A DNA stretch of 64,000 bases from Novispirillum itersonii subsp. itersonii ATCC 12639 (GCF_000381985.1 NZ_KB907351.1:1-64000); one strand, 5' to 3'; numbered from the stretch's first letter, positions 7,937 through 20,400 are shown. Notes: generated by a model not told the origin, from the letters alone. Numbers and translations are program-made.

Positions 7937-10246
7937 ATGGACTTCCTGACCAACCTACGCCTGCGGCGGCAATTGCAGCTGATGGCTCTGGCTTTTGTTA
8001 TTCCGGCTCTCTTTGCCCTTGCGATGATCCTGCACAATGAAGGCGTCGCAATTCGCAATGCAAATCGCGAAGCCATCGGTGCCGAATACATTAAAGCCGT
8101 TTTTTTCGCCGACGCTGTGCTGAACCGTTATTTCGTCGATCCGTCACAGGATCTGAAAGACAGCATCTCTGCGGCAACCACGGCCATGACCAATGCGACA
8201 GCGCTGGCCAGCGACCTGTCGATGGATGACACCCATACCGCCATGCTGCAGGCATGGTCAGCCTATGCCGCCGCGCCGGATATGGCAAAAGGCGATGCCG
8301 CGATGGAAACCATCGACACCGCCTTGCGGATCGCCGGAGATACCTCGGGCCTGATCCTCGACCCCGAGCTGGCAAGCTACTATCTGATGGATACTCTGGT
8401 AGTCCGGCTGACAGCCTTAGTCGACAATGCCGGGGTGATCGGCCGCAAGTTCCGCGAGAGTGGCGAAAGCGGTGCCCTGGTGTATGAAGACCAGCTTGAT
8501 CTGCGCCGGACGGCTGCCCTTGCAGACAGCGACCTGAACACCATCAACGCGTCTCTCCACACTGCGGCGGGCCATACCCGCCAGTCCGGCATCGACGAAC
8601 AGCTGACCACCCTGAATCAGAAATTGCAGGACAGCGTGAAAGCGCTGCTGACCACCACCGAGCAGATGTCGCAGTTGCCCGATGTCGCCATGATGATGGC
8701 GATGAATAAGGATCCGACGCGGATCAAGCTGCGCAAACCGCAACTTGCAACCCACCATGACACGGCCCTGGCAGCTCTGGCAGGCATTGAGGCTGCCTTC
8801 GCCGAAACGCATGTGGCCTTTCTGGAAGAACTCTCCCTCCGGCAACGGCAGTCCGTCCTGACCATGGCTGGCAGCGTCGGTCTGACAGCACTGATGTTCG
8901 CCCTCACCACACTGGTGGTCCTGCGCTACGCCTCCCGTCAGCTATCCACCCCGCTGGCAGACCTCCGTAACTGCTTTGAGCGACTGTCCCGGGGCGATGA
9001 GGATGTTGCCATCCCCCTCTCAGACCGCCGGGATGAAGTGGGGGATATCATGCGCGCCGCCGCTTCACTGCGGGATGCCGTCGGTCGGGCCTTCACCCTG
9101 CAGGGGATGGTCGAAAGTATGCCGATCAGCCTGATGACCTGCGACCCCGAGACCTTTAAGATCACCTACCTGAATGCATCCTGCCGGAAAACCATGGCGC
9201 TGGTGGAAACCGCCCTGCCCTGCCGGGTTGATCATCTGGAAGGGCAATCCCTGACCCTCTTCCACCGTGACAACGCCGATCATATCCGCCGGATCATCAC
9301 TGACCCATCGCGTCTGCCGTTCAGCAGCGACATCATGATCGGTCAGGAACATATGCATCTGGAGATTTCGCCGGTCTATAACAGCGCCGGGCGTTATGTC
9401 CGGACGATGCTGTCGTGGGACGTGGTGACCCGCCAGAAGCAGATGGCCAATCTGTTTATGGAAAACATGGAAGGCGTGATCGGTGACGCCGGGGCCGTAA
9501 AATCGGCAGCGCAACAGTTGCAGGACATTGCCCGGAAGTCCGGTGACGGCGTCCGCACCGCCGATCAGGCGGTGGAGGAAATCTCCTCGCTGATCGGTGA
9601 TCTGGCCCAGACGTCGGAAGAACTGTCCCGCTCAATCGCAGGAATTTCGCAGCGCCTGCAGGAGGCCAACCATCAGACCCTGTCCGGAGTGCATCTGGCC
9701 AGCAACAGCATTGAGGCTGTTGACGGTCTGGCCCGCGTTGCTGAAGAAATCGGCGGTGTGGTCGGGTTGATCACCGATATCGCCAATCAGACCAATCTGC
9801 TGTCCCTGAATGCCACCATTGAGGCGGCCCGGGCCGGAGATGCCGGTAAGGGATTTGCCGTTGTCGCAACAGAGGTCAAAACGCTGGCCGGAGAAACCGC
9901 CCGGGCAACAGAAACAATCCGGTCCCGGATTGAATCCCTGCGCAGTGTCAGCCAGTCGGTGGTCACGTCCATCGGACGGGTGACCGACTCGATCTCAACG
10001 GTCAATGGTATCGTTGCCGCCCTCAGCGCAGCGGTGGAGGAGCAGACCGCCGCCACCGGCGACATCGCCAACAAAATCCACCAGACCGCCGGGCGCGCCA
10101 ATGCGGCAGCCGAAGATCTGCGACAGGTTTCCACATCCGCAGAAGAAACGGCAACCGAGGCAGACTCCCTGCTGTCTATTTCCAGCAGATTGCAGAACCG
10201 GTCTGAAAATCTGGGGCAGGAGTGGTCCCGCTTCGTGTCGGGCTGA
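7937..10246 (+). CDS. Methyl-accepting chemotaxis protein with HAMP and PAS domains
   Basis: A 769-residue chemoreceptor. The first membrane helix is at about 14-33 (LMALAFVIPALFALAMIL), followed by a long, mostly helical periplasmic sensor of about 270 residues and a second membrane helix near 305-328. A HAMP linker follows (LSTPLADLRNCFERLSRG), then a cytoplasmic PAS-like module at about 385-500 (MVESMPISLMTCDPETF, ITYLNASC). The signalling domain has its tip at about 617-650 (NQTNLLSLNATIEAARAG, GKGFAVVATEVKTLA), which binds CheW and CheA. The ligand is unknown. It has its own sigma-54 promoter and a hairpin terminator, so it is probably monocistronic and co-regulated with motility or nitrogen genes. 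The start follows an AGAGGATG ribosome site. Confidence 0.94.
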   Translation: MDFLTNLRLRRQLQLMALAFVIPALFALAMILHNEGVAIRNANREAIGAEYIKAVFFADAVLNRYFVDPSQDLKDSISAATTAMTNATALASDLSMDDTHTAMLQAWSAYAAAPDMAKGDAAMETIDTALRIAGDTSGLILDPELASYYLMDTLVVRLTALVDNAGVIGRKFRESGESGALVYEDQLDLRRTAALADSDLNTINASLHTAAGHTRQSGIDEQLTTLNQKLQDSVKALLTTTEQMSQLPDVAMMMAMNKDPTRIKLRKPQLATHHDTALAALAGIEAAFAETHVAFLEELSLRQRQSVLTMAGSVGLTALMFALTTLVVLRYASRQLSTPLADLRNCFERLSRGDEDVAIPLSDRRDEVGDIMRAAASLRDAVGRAFTLQGMVESMPISLMTCDPETFKITYLNASCRKTMALVETALPCRVDHLEGQSLTLFHRDNADHIRRIITDPSRLPFSSDIMIGQEHMHLEISPVYNSAGRYVRTMLSWDVVTRQKQMANLFMENMEGVIGDAGAVKSAAQQLQDIARKSGDGVRTADQAVEEISSLIGDLAQTSEELSRSIAGISQRLQEANHQTLSGVHLASNSIEAVDGLARVAEEIGGVVGLITDIANQTNLLSLNATIEAARAGDAGKGFAVVATEVKTLAGETARATETIRSRIESLRSVSQSVVTSIGRVTDSISTVNGIVAALSAAVEEQTAATGDIANKIHQTAGRANAAAEDLRQVSTSAEETATEADSLLSISSRLQNRSENLGQEWSRFVSG

Positions 10247-10277
10247 GCGACATAAAGCGTCGGGCCTGCCCCGGCTT

Positions 10278-10312
10278 AAGGGGAAGGGGCTTCTGTCCTC
10301 TTCCCCTTTTTT
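10278..10312 (+). terminator. Terminator of the MCP gene
   Basis: The stem AAGGGGAAG (10278-10286) pairs with CTTCCCCTT (10300-10308) and is followed by a run of T. Confidence 0.9.
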
Positions 10313-10331
10313 ATTCCGGATCTGAAAAGAT

Positions 10332-10368
10332 AAACAGGGTGGCCCTATACGGGACCACCCTGCTGTTT
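10332..10368 (-). terminator. Terminator of aacS
   Basis: CAGGGTGG (10335-10342) pairs with CCACCCTG (10355-10362). Read on the minus strand it is followed by the T-rich TTTATCTTTT, 30 bases after the aacS stop. Confidence 0.75.
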
Positions 10369-10399
10369 ACTCACGGTTGCCCGGATACTGCGGCCTAGA

Positions 10400-12352
<1,953 letters not shown>

Positions 12353-12481
12353 AGAACATCCTCCCTGAAGAAACGGGCCTGACAAGCGGGTCTTAAGGCC
12401 TGACCTCGTTGACAGTCCAGCGGGCCTCCCCCCGATGGATCTGCCCGTCGAGTGTAGTGAAGCCACTGCTTTTGTACATCT

Positions 12482-12510
12482 CTTATTGGTCAGACCAATA
12501 AAGGTTTCAA
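12482..12510 (-). promoter_or_regulatory. aacS promoter with embedded TetR-type operator
   Basis: On the minus strand TTGAAA (12510-12505) and AATAAG (12487-12482) are 17 bases apart. The spacer and -10 are covered by a perfect 19-bp palindrome, TTATTGGTCAGACCAATAA (12483-12501), typical of a TetR-family operator. The -35 hexamer lies in a second perfect palindrome, GTTTCAATTGAAAC (12504-12517). The site is between the tetR stop and aacS. Confidence 0.75.
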
Positions 12511-12517
12511 TTGAAAC

Positions 12518-13123
12518 TTAATCGCCCGCTCTGGGGATTGCTGACAACGCGTCGAGCATCGCCATCGCCCCGGCACAGGCGCTGCCGCACAGCGATGGCT
12601 CCTGATGCGCGCGGCTGAGGACGTAGCCCCCCTGAATCACCGCAATCAGGGCCCGCGCGGTCTGCTCCGGTGACAGCGTCTGCGGCAGCTCACCCCGGGT
12701 GACAGCCTCCGTCACTGCAGCGGTCACCAGATCCTCCAAAGAACGGAAATAGGCTGCCACCGGGTCATGCAGAGCCGCCTCAAAAACCGCGCTCTCACTG
12801 GCAAGCCGGCCGATCCGGCAGCCCTTCAGGCCATCGCGGGTCAACAGAAGCCAGCGCCGCAGACGTTCCAACGGCGGATCACCCCCGGCCAGCAAGGACA
12901 TCGCCACCGCCGTCAGTTCATCCCTGACCTCATCAAGCGCTGCCCGTGCCAGATCCCGCTTGCCGGGAAAGTGGTGGTAAAGGCTGCCTTTCCCCACCCC
13001 GCTGAGGGTCAGGACATCCTGTGGACTGGTTTTTTCATAGCCTTGACGCCACAGCAGATCTTTCGCCGCCGTCAACAAACGGCGGCGGGACGAATCCTCT
13101 TTCCGGCTGCGGTCATCGCCCAC
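12518..13123 (-). CDS. TetR/AcrR-family transcriptional regulator
   Basis: A 201-residue one-component regulator. The N-terminal helix-turn-helix is at about residues 15-60: RRRLLTAAKDLLWRQGYEKTSPQDV, with the recognition region GVGKGSLYHHFPGKRDLARA. The C-terminal ligand domain is all-helical and divergent, so the inducer cannot be named; acetoacetate, acetoacetyl-CoA or another CoA ester is a guess from context. The GTG at 13123 is supported by AAGGA six bases upstream. It lies just upstream of aacS on the same strand, with a strong palindromic operator in the intervening 165 bases, which argues that it controls aacS. Confidence 0.93.
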   Translation of the reverse strand: MGDDRSRKEDSSRRRLLTAAKDLLWRQGYEKTSPQDVLTLSGVGKGSLYHHFPGKRDLARAALDEVRDELTAVAMSLLAGGDPPLERLRRWLLLTRDGLKGCRIGRLASESAVFEAALHDPVAAYFRSLEDLVTAAVTEAVTRGELPQTLSPEQTARALIAVIQGGYVLSRAHQEPSLCGSACAGAMAMLDALSAIPRAGD

Positions 13124-13200
13124 CGATCGTCCTTTTCTGTCCTTACCGCTGTCCCGCCGGTTTTACCCGGCAGGACAGCCATACCCCTGGGGCCTGTGGA

Positions 13201-13791
13201 TCAGGCCGGTTTCGTCGCCTTAACCACCGGGTGATCTTTCAGGCTTTCCCACCAGGCGGTCAGCGCCGGGCGGGCAGCCCGCCAATTCAGCTCCGGATGA
13301 CGGAAGTCGATATAATCAAGGGCACAGATCAAGGCAATCGCTGGCAGCGGCAATGGACTGGCCACGGCCGGAACCGCCCCTTCCGCCACATCCAGCGCCC
13401 GCAGGATCGCATTGCGGTAACGGTCCATCCACAGCGGGGACTGCTGTTCCGCCGGGCGACGCTTCTCACCATTCAGCGCCACGCCCGCTTCACAGATCCC
13501 GTCTGCCAAGGCCTCATCACGCAGGGCTGCCCAGCGGCCGGGGCCACTGGCGGGCAGCAGGCCACCGCCGCCCATCTCATTCACGGCCTGCACGATCACC
13601 GCACTGTCAAACAGGGTGGTCCCATCTTCCATCAACAGCGCCGGGACCTTGCCCAGCGGATTGGCGGCCAGCAGCTCCGGCGGGTTATCCAGCGGCATCG
13701 CATCCACAGCCTTCAGGGGAACACCCAGCTCGGCAGCAGCGATCGACACTTTGCGGGCAAACGGGGACAGAGGGCTTGCATACAGAATCAC
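13201..13791 (-). CDS. Glutathione S-transferase family protein
   Basis: A 196-residue cytoplasmic protein. The N-terminal thioredoxin-fold domain has YASPLSPFARKVSIAA, NPLGKVPAL with the cis-Pro that binds glutathione, and LFDSAVIVQAV. The C-terminal helical domain includes ALICALDYIDFRHPELNW, seen in many bacterial YibF/GstA-like proteins. Substrate is unknown; roles in detoxification of electrophiles are usual. The GTG at 13791 follows GGAG at eight bases. The gene is 77 bases upstream of tetR in the same direction; a GC-rich inverted repeat at 13149-13178 lies between them and may separate the transcripts. Confidence 0.9.
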   Translation of the reverse strand: MILYASPLSPFARKVSIAAAELGVPLKAVDAMPLDNPPELLAANPLGKVPALLMEDGTTLFDSAVIVQAVNEMGGGGLLPASGPGRWAALRDEALADGICEAGVALNGEKRRPAEQQSPLWMDRYRNAILRALDVAEGAVPAVASPLPLPAIALICALDYIDFRHPELNWRAARPALTAWWESLKDHPVVKATKPA

Positions 13792-13852
13792 GGTTCAAAC
13801 TCCGGGATGAGAGAGAAAGACGATATCAGAAAATCCTAGCGGCGCATCCCTG

Positions 13853-15058
13853 TCAGACTGTTTCCGGACGACGCCCCGCCGGAAGAGCCGCCACCGCAGA
13901 GGCCACCACCAGCGCTAGCGCGGCAACCAGAAACATCGGACGGTAACTGCCGGTCAGGGTGAACAGCTGCGCGTGCAGGACGCCCCCGACAGCCTGAAAG
14001 AGAGCAAAAATGCCGGTCATCAGCGCCCACTGTCCGGTCAGGCGGTGAGGCTCCGTGACACCGGCCAATCGCCCCGACATCAGCGCCACCACCCCGGGGA
14101 CCAGAAGACCGACGAGGATGCTGGAGACCGCCAGCACCCCTGCCGCATCACTGATCAACGGCAGGCCGACCACTGTCGCCTTCAGCAGCAGAGCCAGCGG
14201 CACGGCACGCCGGAAGCCGATTCTGGCGGCAACCACCCCGGCTACCGGGGCCCCCAGCACCGCCCCGGCCCCAAACAGCACCCATTGGCTGCCGCCGCTG
14301 CCAACCCCGAGCCCCAGTTCGCGGGCGATATAGCTGCTCCAGTAGACCGTATGGGGAATGTAACCGATCGCATCCAGTCCATACGCAAGGGTCAACAGCA
14401 GCACCGGCAATGGCATCTTCAGGCCAGCCCACCGCCCGCCTTGCCCGGTGGCGATCTGTGATAGCACCGGCTGCGGCGGGGCCCGGCGAAAACCCGGTAA
14501 TGCCCCCAGCAGGGCTGCCCCGGCAATCAGCCAGCTGGCTGAAACCGCATCTGCCACGGTCGGGATCACAATTCCGGACAGAGCAATTCCCAGACCGATC
14601 CCGGCATAGATCACCGCACTGACCGCCGGGCGCGCCGCCGCAGCTGTCGCCCGGAGAATCGCACTGGGCCCAAGAACCATCAGAATGCCGCCGGTCGTAC
14701 CGGTAACCGCCCGGAAGGCGGCTTGCCCTGTCTCATCAGGAAAAACCGCAGCCCCGACAAGCGCCGCGACCGTCACCAGCAGCGCCAGCCACAGGCAGCG
14801 GTCGGTGCCGAACAGGCGGGCCAGCGGTGCCGCAGACAAGGCCCCGACGGCATAGCCCGCCAGCATCAGGGCGGCGGCCTGTGCCGCCGCCTGTGCGGTC
14901 AGCCAGTGCTCCGCCACCAGCAACGGTGCCAGAGGCGTCAGGGAAAACCGCCCCATCCCGATGCCGACAAATGTTGCCGCAAACCCCGGCAGGGCACGGG
15001 GGACGGCGGTCAGCCACAGAACAAGAGCCCCGGACTGAGGAGAGACAGGCTGACTCAT
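13853..15058 (-). CDS. MFS transporter, YbfB/YjiJ type
   Basis: A 401-residue inner-membrane protein with about twelve hydrophobic helices. The N-terminal GFAATFVGIGMGRFSLTPLAPLL is characteristic of the YbfB/YjiJ branch of the major facilitator superfamily, whose substrates are mostly unassigned exported metabolites or drugs. ATG at 15058 is chosen because GGAG lies six bases upstream; longer in-frame starts exist up to 15169 but cross the palindrome at 15068-15087. It is followed by the GST gene 61 bases downstream on the same strand, so MFS-GST may be a detoxification transcript. Confidence 0.88.
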   Translation of the reverse strand: MSQPVSPQSGALVLWLTAVPRALPGFAATFVGIGMGRFSLTPLAPLLVAEHWLTAQAAAQAAALMLAGYAVGALSAAPLARLFGTDRCLWLALLVTVAALVGAAVFPDETGQAAFRAVTGTTGGILMVLGPSAILRATAAAARPAVSAVIYAGIGLGIALSGIVIPTVADAVSASWLIAGAALLGALPGFRRAPPQPVLSQIATGQGGRWAGLKMPLPVLLLTLAYGLDAIGYIPHTVYWSSYIARELGLGVGSGGSQWVLFGAGAVLGAPVAGVVAARIGFRRAVPLALLLKATVVGLPLISDAAGVLAVSSILVGLLVPGVVALMSGRLAGVTEPHRLTGQWALMTGIFALFQAVGGVLHAQLFTLTGSYRPMFLVAALALVVASAVAALPAGRRPETV

Positions 15059-15067
15059 CACGCGCTC

Positions 15068-15087
15068 CATACCTACCAGTTGGTATG
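15068..15087. promoter_or_regulatory. Nested inverted repeat before the YbfB-type MFS gene
   Basis: CATACC-N8-GGTATG encloses TACCA-GT-TGGTA (15074-15085). It sits 10 to 29 bases before the MFS start, where bound protein would block transcription or translation start. A TetR-like operator is plausible; no regulator is encoded adjacent. Confidence 0.5.
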
Positions 15088-15201
15088 CTTTAACCATTCC
15101 CTCTCTGGCCGGGAATGTCCAGCCCTGATCTACCGGGTCTGACCGATCGGGGCTTGGACGCACCGGCAACTCGGAGTATGAACAGCCTGTGATATGTCTT
15201 C

Positions 15202-15990
15202 TTGACCGGAATTCCGCAGGTGACCGAGTTTGGAAATCTGGCCCAGCAGATGGGCGACCTGTACGACGCTGCCGCCCGTAAAGGGTTTGATCTGAAACCG
15301 GTGCCGGTCTTTGACACCCGCAACGATCTGGTCAACACCCTCTATCTGCGGCCAACCGGGGTTGACCGCACCATCCGCCCACTGGAAGATGAAGAGCTGC
15401 TGGCCGTCGGCACCTATGACGCCAGTGGGGTCGGCAATACTATCACCCGCACCATGATCCTGACGCTGGAAGCCGCGATTGAAATAATCCCCGCTTTCCT
15501 GAAGCTGTCCCCCGACCTGAAATGTATTGTACCGCTGAATGCAGCCATACTGCATGACCGCCATACCGCCAGCCTGTTCACCACCTTCTGTCGGACTCAT
15601 GCCCGGCATCTGGCACCATCCCTGATTTTCGAGGTCGTGAACATCACCGGCGAGCAGGTAATGAGCCATCTCGATGAAATCGCTCTGATCCTGTATCCGT
15701 TCTGTCTGACGTATTCTGCCCGGATCGCGCCTAAGACACAGAACCTGCGCCTCTACGCCTCGTGCAATTACAGCGGGATCGCGCTTGACCTGAAGGGCAA
15801 GCCGTGGCCGATGAAAGCTGTGGGCGGATACTTCACAGATCTGGTCAGCCGCAGTGAACAACACCGCCTGAAGGCCTACTGTCATGGACTTGGCACGGCG
15901 GAACTGGCGGATGCCGCCCGGCAGGCGGGCATCCGCTTTATTTCCGGTCCGGGGGTCAATGACCTGTTCGGCCTGACCGTTCCGGCCTGA
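15202..15990 (+). CDS. Unknown protein with a degenerate EAL-like C-terminal half
   Basis: A soluble protein of up to 262 residues. I do not recognise a named family, but the order of blocks resembles a worn EAL phosphodiesterase domain: LAPSLIFEVVNITGEQV in place of LVLEITES, and a closing GLGTAELADAARQAGIRFISGPG resembling the EGVET...LGVDLVQGYLF end. The EAL, DDFG and metal-binding residues are not visible, so c-di-GMP hydrolysis is unlikely; binding or a structural role is possible. The start is uncertain: TTG at 15202, GTG at 15220 or a later ATG, none with a good Shine-Dalgarno. It is convergent with the Fsr-type pump, only five bases apart. Confidence 0.6.
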   Translation: MTGIPQVTEFGNLAQQMGDLYDAAARKGFDLKPVPVFDTRNDLVNTLYLRPTGVDRTIRPLEDEELLAVGTYDASGVGNTITRTMILTLEAAIEIIPAFLKLSPDLKCIVPLNAAILHDRHTASLFTTFCRTHARHLAPSLIFEVVNITGEQVMSHLDEIALILYPFCLTYSARIAPKTQNLRLYASCNYSGIALDLKGKPWPMKAVGGYFTDLVSRSEQHRLKAYCHGLGTAELADAARQAGIRFISGPGVNDLFGLTVPA

Positions 15991-15995
15991 TCTGC

Positions 15996-17225
15996 CTACT
16001 GTCCGGTTTTGGGCAGAAACACTGTCACCAATCCCAGCAGGGGCAGGAATGACGTCAGGGTGTAAACCCAGACAATGCCATACGTGTCTGCAAGCTGCCC
16101 CAGACCGGCCGCTCCGATTCCACCGATCCCGAACATCAGACCAAACATCAGGCCGGACACAAGCCCGACCCGGCCCGGCACCGCCTCCTGCGCATAAACC
16201 ACCAGCGCCGCAAAAGCAGACGACATAATCAGGCCGACCGTACTGGCCAACACCACAGTCCAGAACAGGTTGGCATAGGGCAACGCCAGCGCGAAGGGGG
16301 CAACCCCGAGGAACGAAATCCAGATCACGGCCCGACGGCCGATCCGGTCCCCCACCGGACCACCGGCAAAAGTGCCGACCGCAACCGCAGCCAAAAAGGC
16401 AAACAGGATCATCTGGCTTTCCTGCGTGCTGAGGCCGAACCGCTGGATCAGGTAAAAAGTGAAGTAGTTGGTCAGCGACGCGATATAGACAAACTTGGCA
16501 AAGATCAGAAGGCAGATCACCACAATCGCCTGCACAATCCGGCCCCGTCTCAGACCTTCCCCCTTGCCCCGGGACAGACTTTTTAACTGGGCCTGCCCAT
16601 GGGTCAGGGTCCAGCCGGTCAGCCGGAACAGCACCCAGATGGCAAACACCGCTGCAACGGCAAACCACGCCACTGCGGACTGACCATAGGGGATGACAAT
16701 CACCGCCGTCAGCAGCGGGCCAATGGCAGACCCGGTATTTCCCCCGACCTGAAAGGTCGACTGTGCGGTCCCGAACCGCCCGCCGGAGGCCATGCGGGCG
16801 ACTCTGGAGGCTTCCGGATGGAAGGTTGCCGATCCCACGCCGACCACAGCCGAGGCAACCAACAGCATGGCATAGCTGTCAGCGGTGGCGAGCAGCAGAA
16901 TCCCCAGCAGGGTCATCCCCATCCCGGACGGCAACAGATACGGCATCGGATGCCGGTCGGTATACAGGCCGATCCAAGGCTGCAACAGCGAGGCCGTGAC
17001 CTGATAGGTCAGCGCAATCATGCCGATTTCACTGAAACTGAGCGAAAACTGAGTCTTTAGCAGCGGGAAAATCGACGGCAGCATTGCCTGAATCAGATCA
17101 TTCAGCAGATGGGCCAGCGCCGCCGCGCCGACGATACGGACATAGAATGTGCCGCGAACCGGCTCGGCTGCCGCAGGGGCGGAGAGGACATCTGTTGTCT
17201 CAAGGACTGCTGTTTTCGCTGTCAT
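15996..17225 (-). CDS. MFS transporter, fosmidomycin-resistance (Fsr) type
   Basis: A 409-residue inner-membrane exporter of the major facilitator superfamily. AHLLNDLIQAMLPSIFPLL near residue 35 and TFHPEASRVARMASGGRFG are hallmarks of the Fsr/YeaN-like group. About twelve membrane helices are apparent. Known relatives export fosmidomycin or other small toxic compounds; the true substrate here is unknown. ATG at 17225 gives the usual family length. It is transcribed divergently from an AraC-family gene with a 143-base spacer, the usual layout of a pump and its regulator. Confidence 0.9.
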   Translation of the reverse strand: MTAKTAVLETTDVLSAPAAAEPVRGTFYVRIVGAAALAHLLNDLIQAMLPSIFPLLKTQFSLSFSEIGMIALTYQVTASLLQPWIGLYTDRHPMPYLLPSGMGMTLLGILLLATADSYAMLLVASAVVGVGSATFHPEASRVARMASGGRFGTAQSTFQVGGNTGSAIGPLLTAVIVIPYGQSAVAWFAVAAVFAIWVLFRLTGWTLTHGQAQLKSLSRGKGEGLRRGRIVQAIVVICLLIFAKFVYIASLTNYFTFYLIQRFGLSTQESQMILFAFLAAVAVGTFAGGPVGDRIGRRAVIWISFLGVAPFALALPYANLFWTVVLASTVGLIMSSAFAALVVYAQEAVPGRVGLVSGLMFGLMFGIGGIGAAGLGQLADTYGIVWVYTLTSFLPLLGLVTVFLPKTGQ

Positions 17226-17368
17226 GGAATCACTTTCGGAAACAGGGGCCGCATCCCGGACGCAAGGCCGGTCTCCGTCCTCTGGAAACACTCTAACCAG
17301 CGCAGAGTATAAGAAACCCACCTATGGCCGTCTCGCGTACTTACGCCAAATATTATAGAGTTTCTGCC

Positions 17369-18175
17369 ATGAGACAGGACCCCACCCCGTACTATGAAAC
17401 CTTTGACGGTCAACCCTCTCCGTTAGTGGCCATTGAAAGCGCATGGCCTTCCGGCACGTCGACCGGCTGGCATTCCCACGCCCGGGGACAGCTCCTGTAT
17501 GCGATCACCGGCGTCATGGTCATCCAGTCCGAGGCCGGAACCTGGGTCGTCCCGTCCAACCGGGCTCTGTGGATGCTGCCGGGGCTACGTCATACAGTGC
17601 GGATGTCGGGCGATGTCGATATGCGGACCGCCTATATTGATACCGACGCCGCCCGAAACCTGCCGACGCAAACCTGCGTCATTAATGTGTCTCCCCTGCT
17701 CCGCGCCCTGCTGATGGAAGCGGTGCGGTTACCCCGCAGCGGGCCCCTTCTGCCCCGGGCAGAACACATTGTCGGCCTGATCCTTGATGAGCTGCGGATT
17801 TCCAGCAGCCTTGCCCTCCACCTGCCAACGCCGGGACATCCGGTGCTGAGGAAACTCTGTCAGGCCCTGATCGAAACACCCTCTGACCGGTCAAGCGCCA
17901 GGGACTGGTCTGCCCGGGTGGGAATGGGGGAAAGAACCCTGCACCGGCTGTTTTCACAGCAAACCGGCATGACCTTTGCCCAATGGCGGGAGCAGGCCAG
18001 ACTGCTGTCTGCCCTGAAGGACATTGCTGAAGGAAAGAAGGGCATCGAGGTCGCCCTGAACTGCGGGTATTCAAGTCAGAGCGCGTTCTCGGCGATGTTC
18101 CGTCGCCATTTCAGCCTGACTCCCTCGGAATTTTATCGCCAGCTGACCGAGGACGGTCAAAATCCCCAGCCGTAA
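17369..18175 (+). CDS. AraC-family regulator with N-terminal cupin domain
   Basis: A 268-residue transcription factor. The N-terminal cupin-like sensor has TGWHSHARGQLLYAITGVMVI and VPSNRALWMLPGLRHTV. The C-terminal AraC double helix-turn-helix covers about residues 170-265 (VGMGERTLHRLFSQQTGMTF, ALNCGYSSQSAFSAMFRRHF). This resembles NimR-type regulators, which also sit divergent from an MFS pump. It most likely controls the Fsr-type gene. ATG at 17369 is preferred to 17324 because a TATAAG -10-like element at 17308-17313 would leave almost no leader for the longer form; neither start has a good ribosome site. Confidence 0.88.
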   Translation: MRQDPTPYYETFDGQPSPLVAIESAWPSGTSTGWHSHARGQLLYAITGVMVIQSEAGTWVVPSNRALWMLPGLRHTVRMSGDVDMRTAYIDTDAARNLPTQTCVINVSPLLRALLMEAVRLPRSGPLLPRAEHIVGLILDELRISSSLALHLPTPGHPVLRKLCQALIETPSDRSSARDWSARVGMGERTLHRLFSQQTGMTFAQWREQARLLSALKDIAEGKKGIEVALNCGYSSQSAFSAMFRRHFSLTPSEFYRQLTEDGQNPQP

Positions 18176-18209
18176 ACCGTGAAAGTGCACGGCTTTCACG
18201 GTCTTCCAC

Positions 18210-18245
18210 AGAAAAAGGGCCATCCCATTCGGGATGACCCTTTCT
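18210..18245. terminator. Bidirectional terminator between araC-type gene and groL
   Basis: AAAGGGCCATCCC (18214-18226) pairs with GGGATGACCCTTT (18231-18243), with one mismatch, and both flanks are A/T-rich. Confidence 0.8.
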
Positions 18246-18279
18246 GTAACGCAGACTGCGTCACGGTTTCTCTCGGGGT

Positions 18280-18303
18280 GGACCCCGGCCAAAGCCGGGG
18301 TCC
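18280..18303 (-). repeat. Perfect 10-bp hairpin near the groL 3' end
   Basis: GGACCCCGGC-CAAA-GCCGGGGTCC is a perfect inverted repeat eight bases past the groL stop. It has no T tract of its own, so it may protect the groESL mRNA 3' end or be a REP-like element; the true terminator is the next hairpin. Confidence 0.6.
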
Positions 18304-18311
18304 GGAGCCGA

Positions 18312-20015
<1,704 letters not shown>

Positions 20016-20306
20016 TTAGGCTTCCAGGATCCCCATGATGTCGGATTCCTTCATGATCAGGAGATCCGCGCCATCGATCTTCACTTCGGTGCCGGACCAC
20101 TTGCCGAACAGCACGGTGTCACCGGCCTTGACGTCCAGAGCAATCAGCTTGCCATCTTCGCCGCGAGCACCGGCGCCAACAGCCACCACAGTGCCCTGCA
20201 TCGGCTTTTCCTTGGCGGTGTCCGGGATGATGATCCCGCCGGCGGTCTTTTCTTCAGATTCAACGCGCTTCACCAGCACGCGATCGTGCAGCGGACGAAA
20301 CTTCAT
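20016..20306 (-). CDS. groS: Co-chaperonin GroES (Hsp10)
   Basis: A 96-residue lid of the GroEL chamber. The sequence [20 protein letters not shown], the mobile loop [16 protein letters not shown] and the C-terminal [20 protein letters not shown] are diagnostic. It is the first gene of the operon; a GGAGGA ribosome site precedes the ATG by eight bases, and a CIRCE operator lies about 65 to 95 bases upstream. Confidence 0.99.
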   Translation of the reverse strand: MKFRPLHDRVLVKRVESEEKTAGGIIIPDTAKEKPMQGTVVAVGAGARGEDGKLIALDVKAGDTVLFGKWSGTEVKIDGADLLIMKESDIMGILEA

Positions 20307-20372
20307 AATGGGTCCTCCAATTGAGCGTTGCCCAGTTTGAAAGTGTGACTCCGACGGGGAGCCTAAAGTCGG

Positions 20373-20399
20373 CTAGCACTCCCCACAGTCGAGTGCCAA
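20373..20399 (-). promoter_or_regulatory. CIRCE element (HrcA operator) of groESL
   Basis: The nine-base arms CTAGCACTC (20373-20381) and GAGTGCCAA (20391-20399) are separated by nine bases. The consensus arms are TTAGCACTC and GAGTGCTAA, so there are two differences. HrcA binds this in heat-shock control of groESL. Confidence 0.95.
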
Positions 20400-20400
20400 A

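Noticed and set aside
13149..13178. Inverted repeat between the GST and TetR genes as a terminator
   Set aside because: The stem is good apart from an internal mismatch, but there is no T tract on the minus strand, so I do not list it as a terminator.
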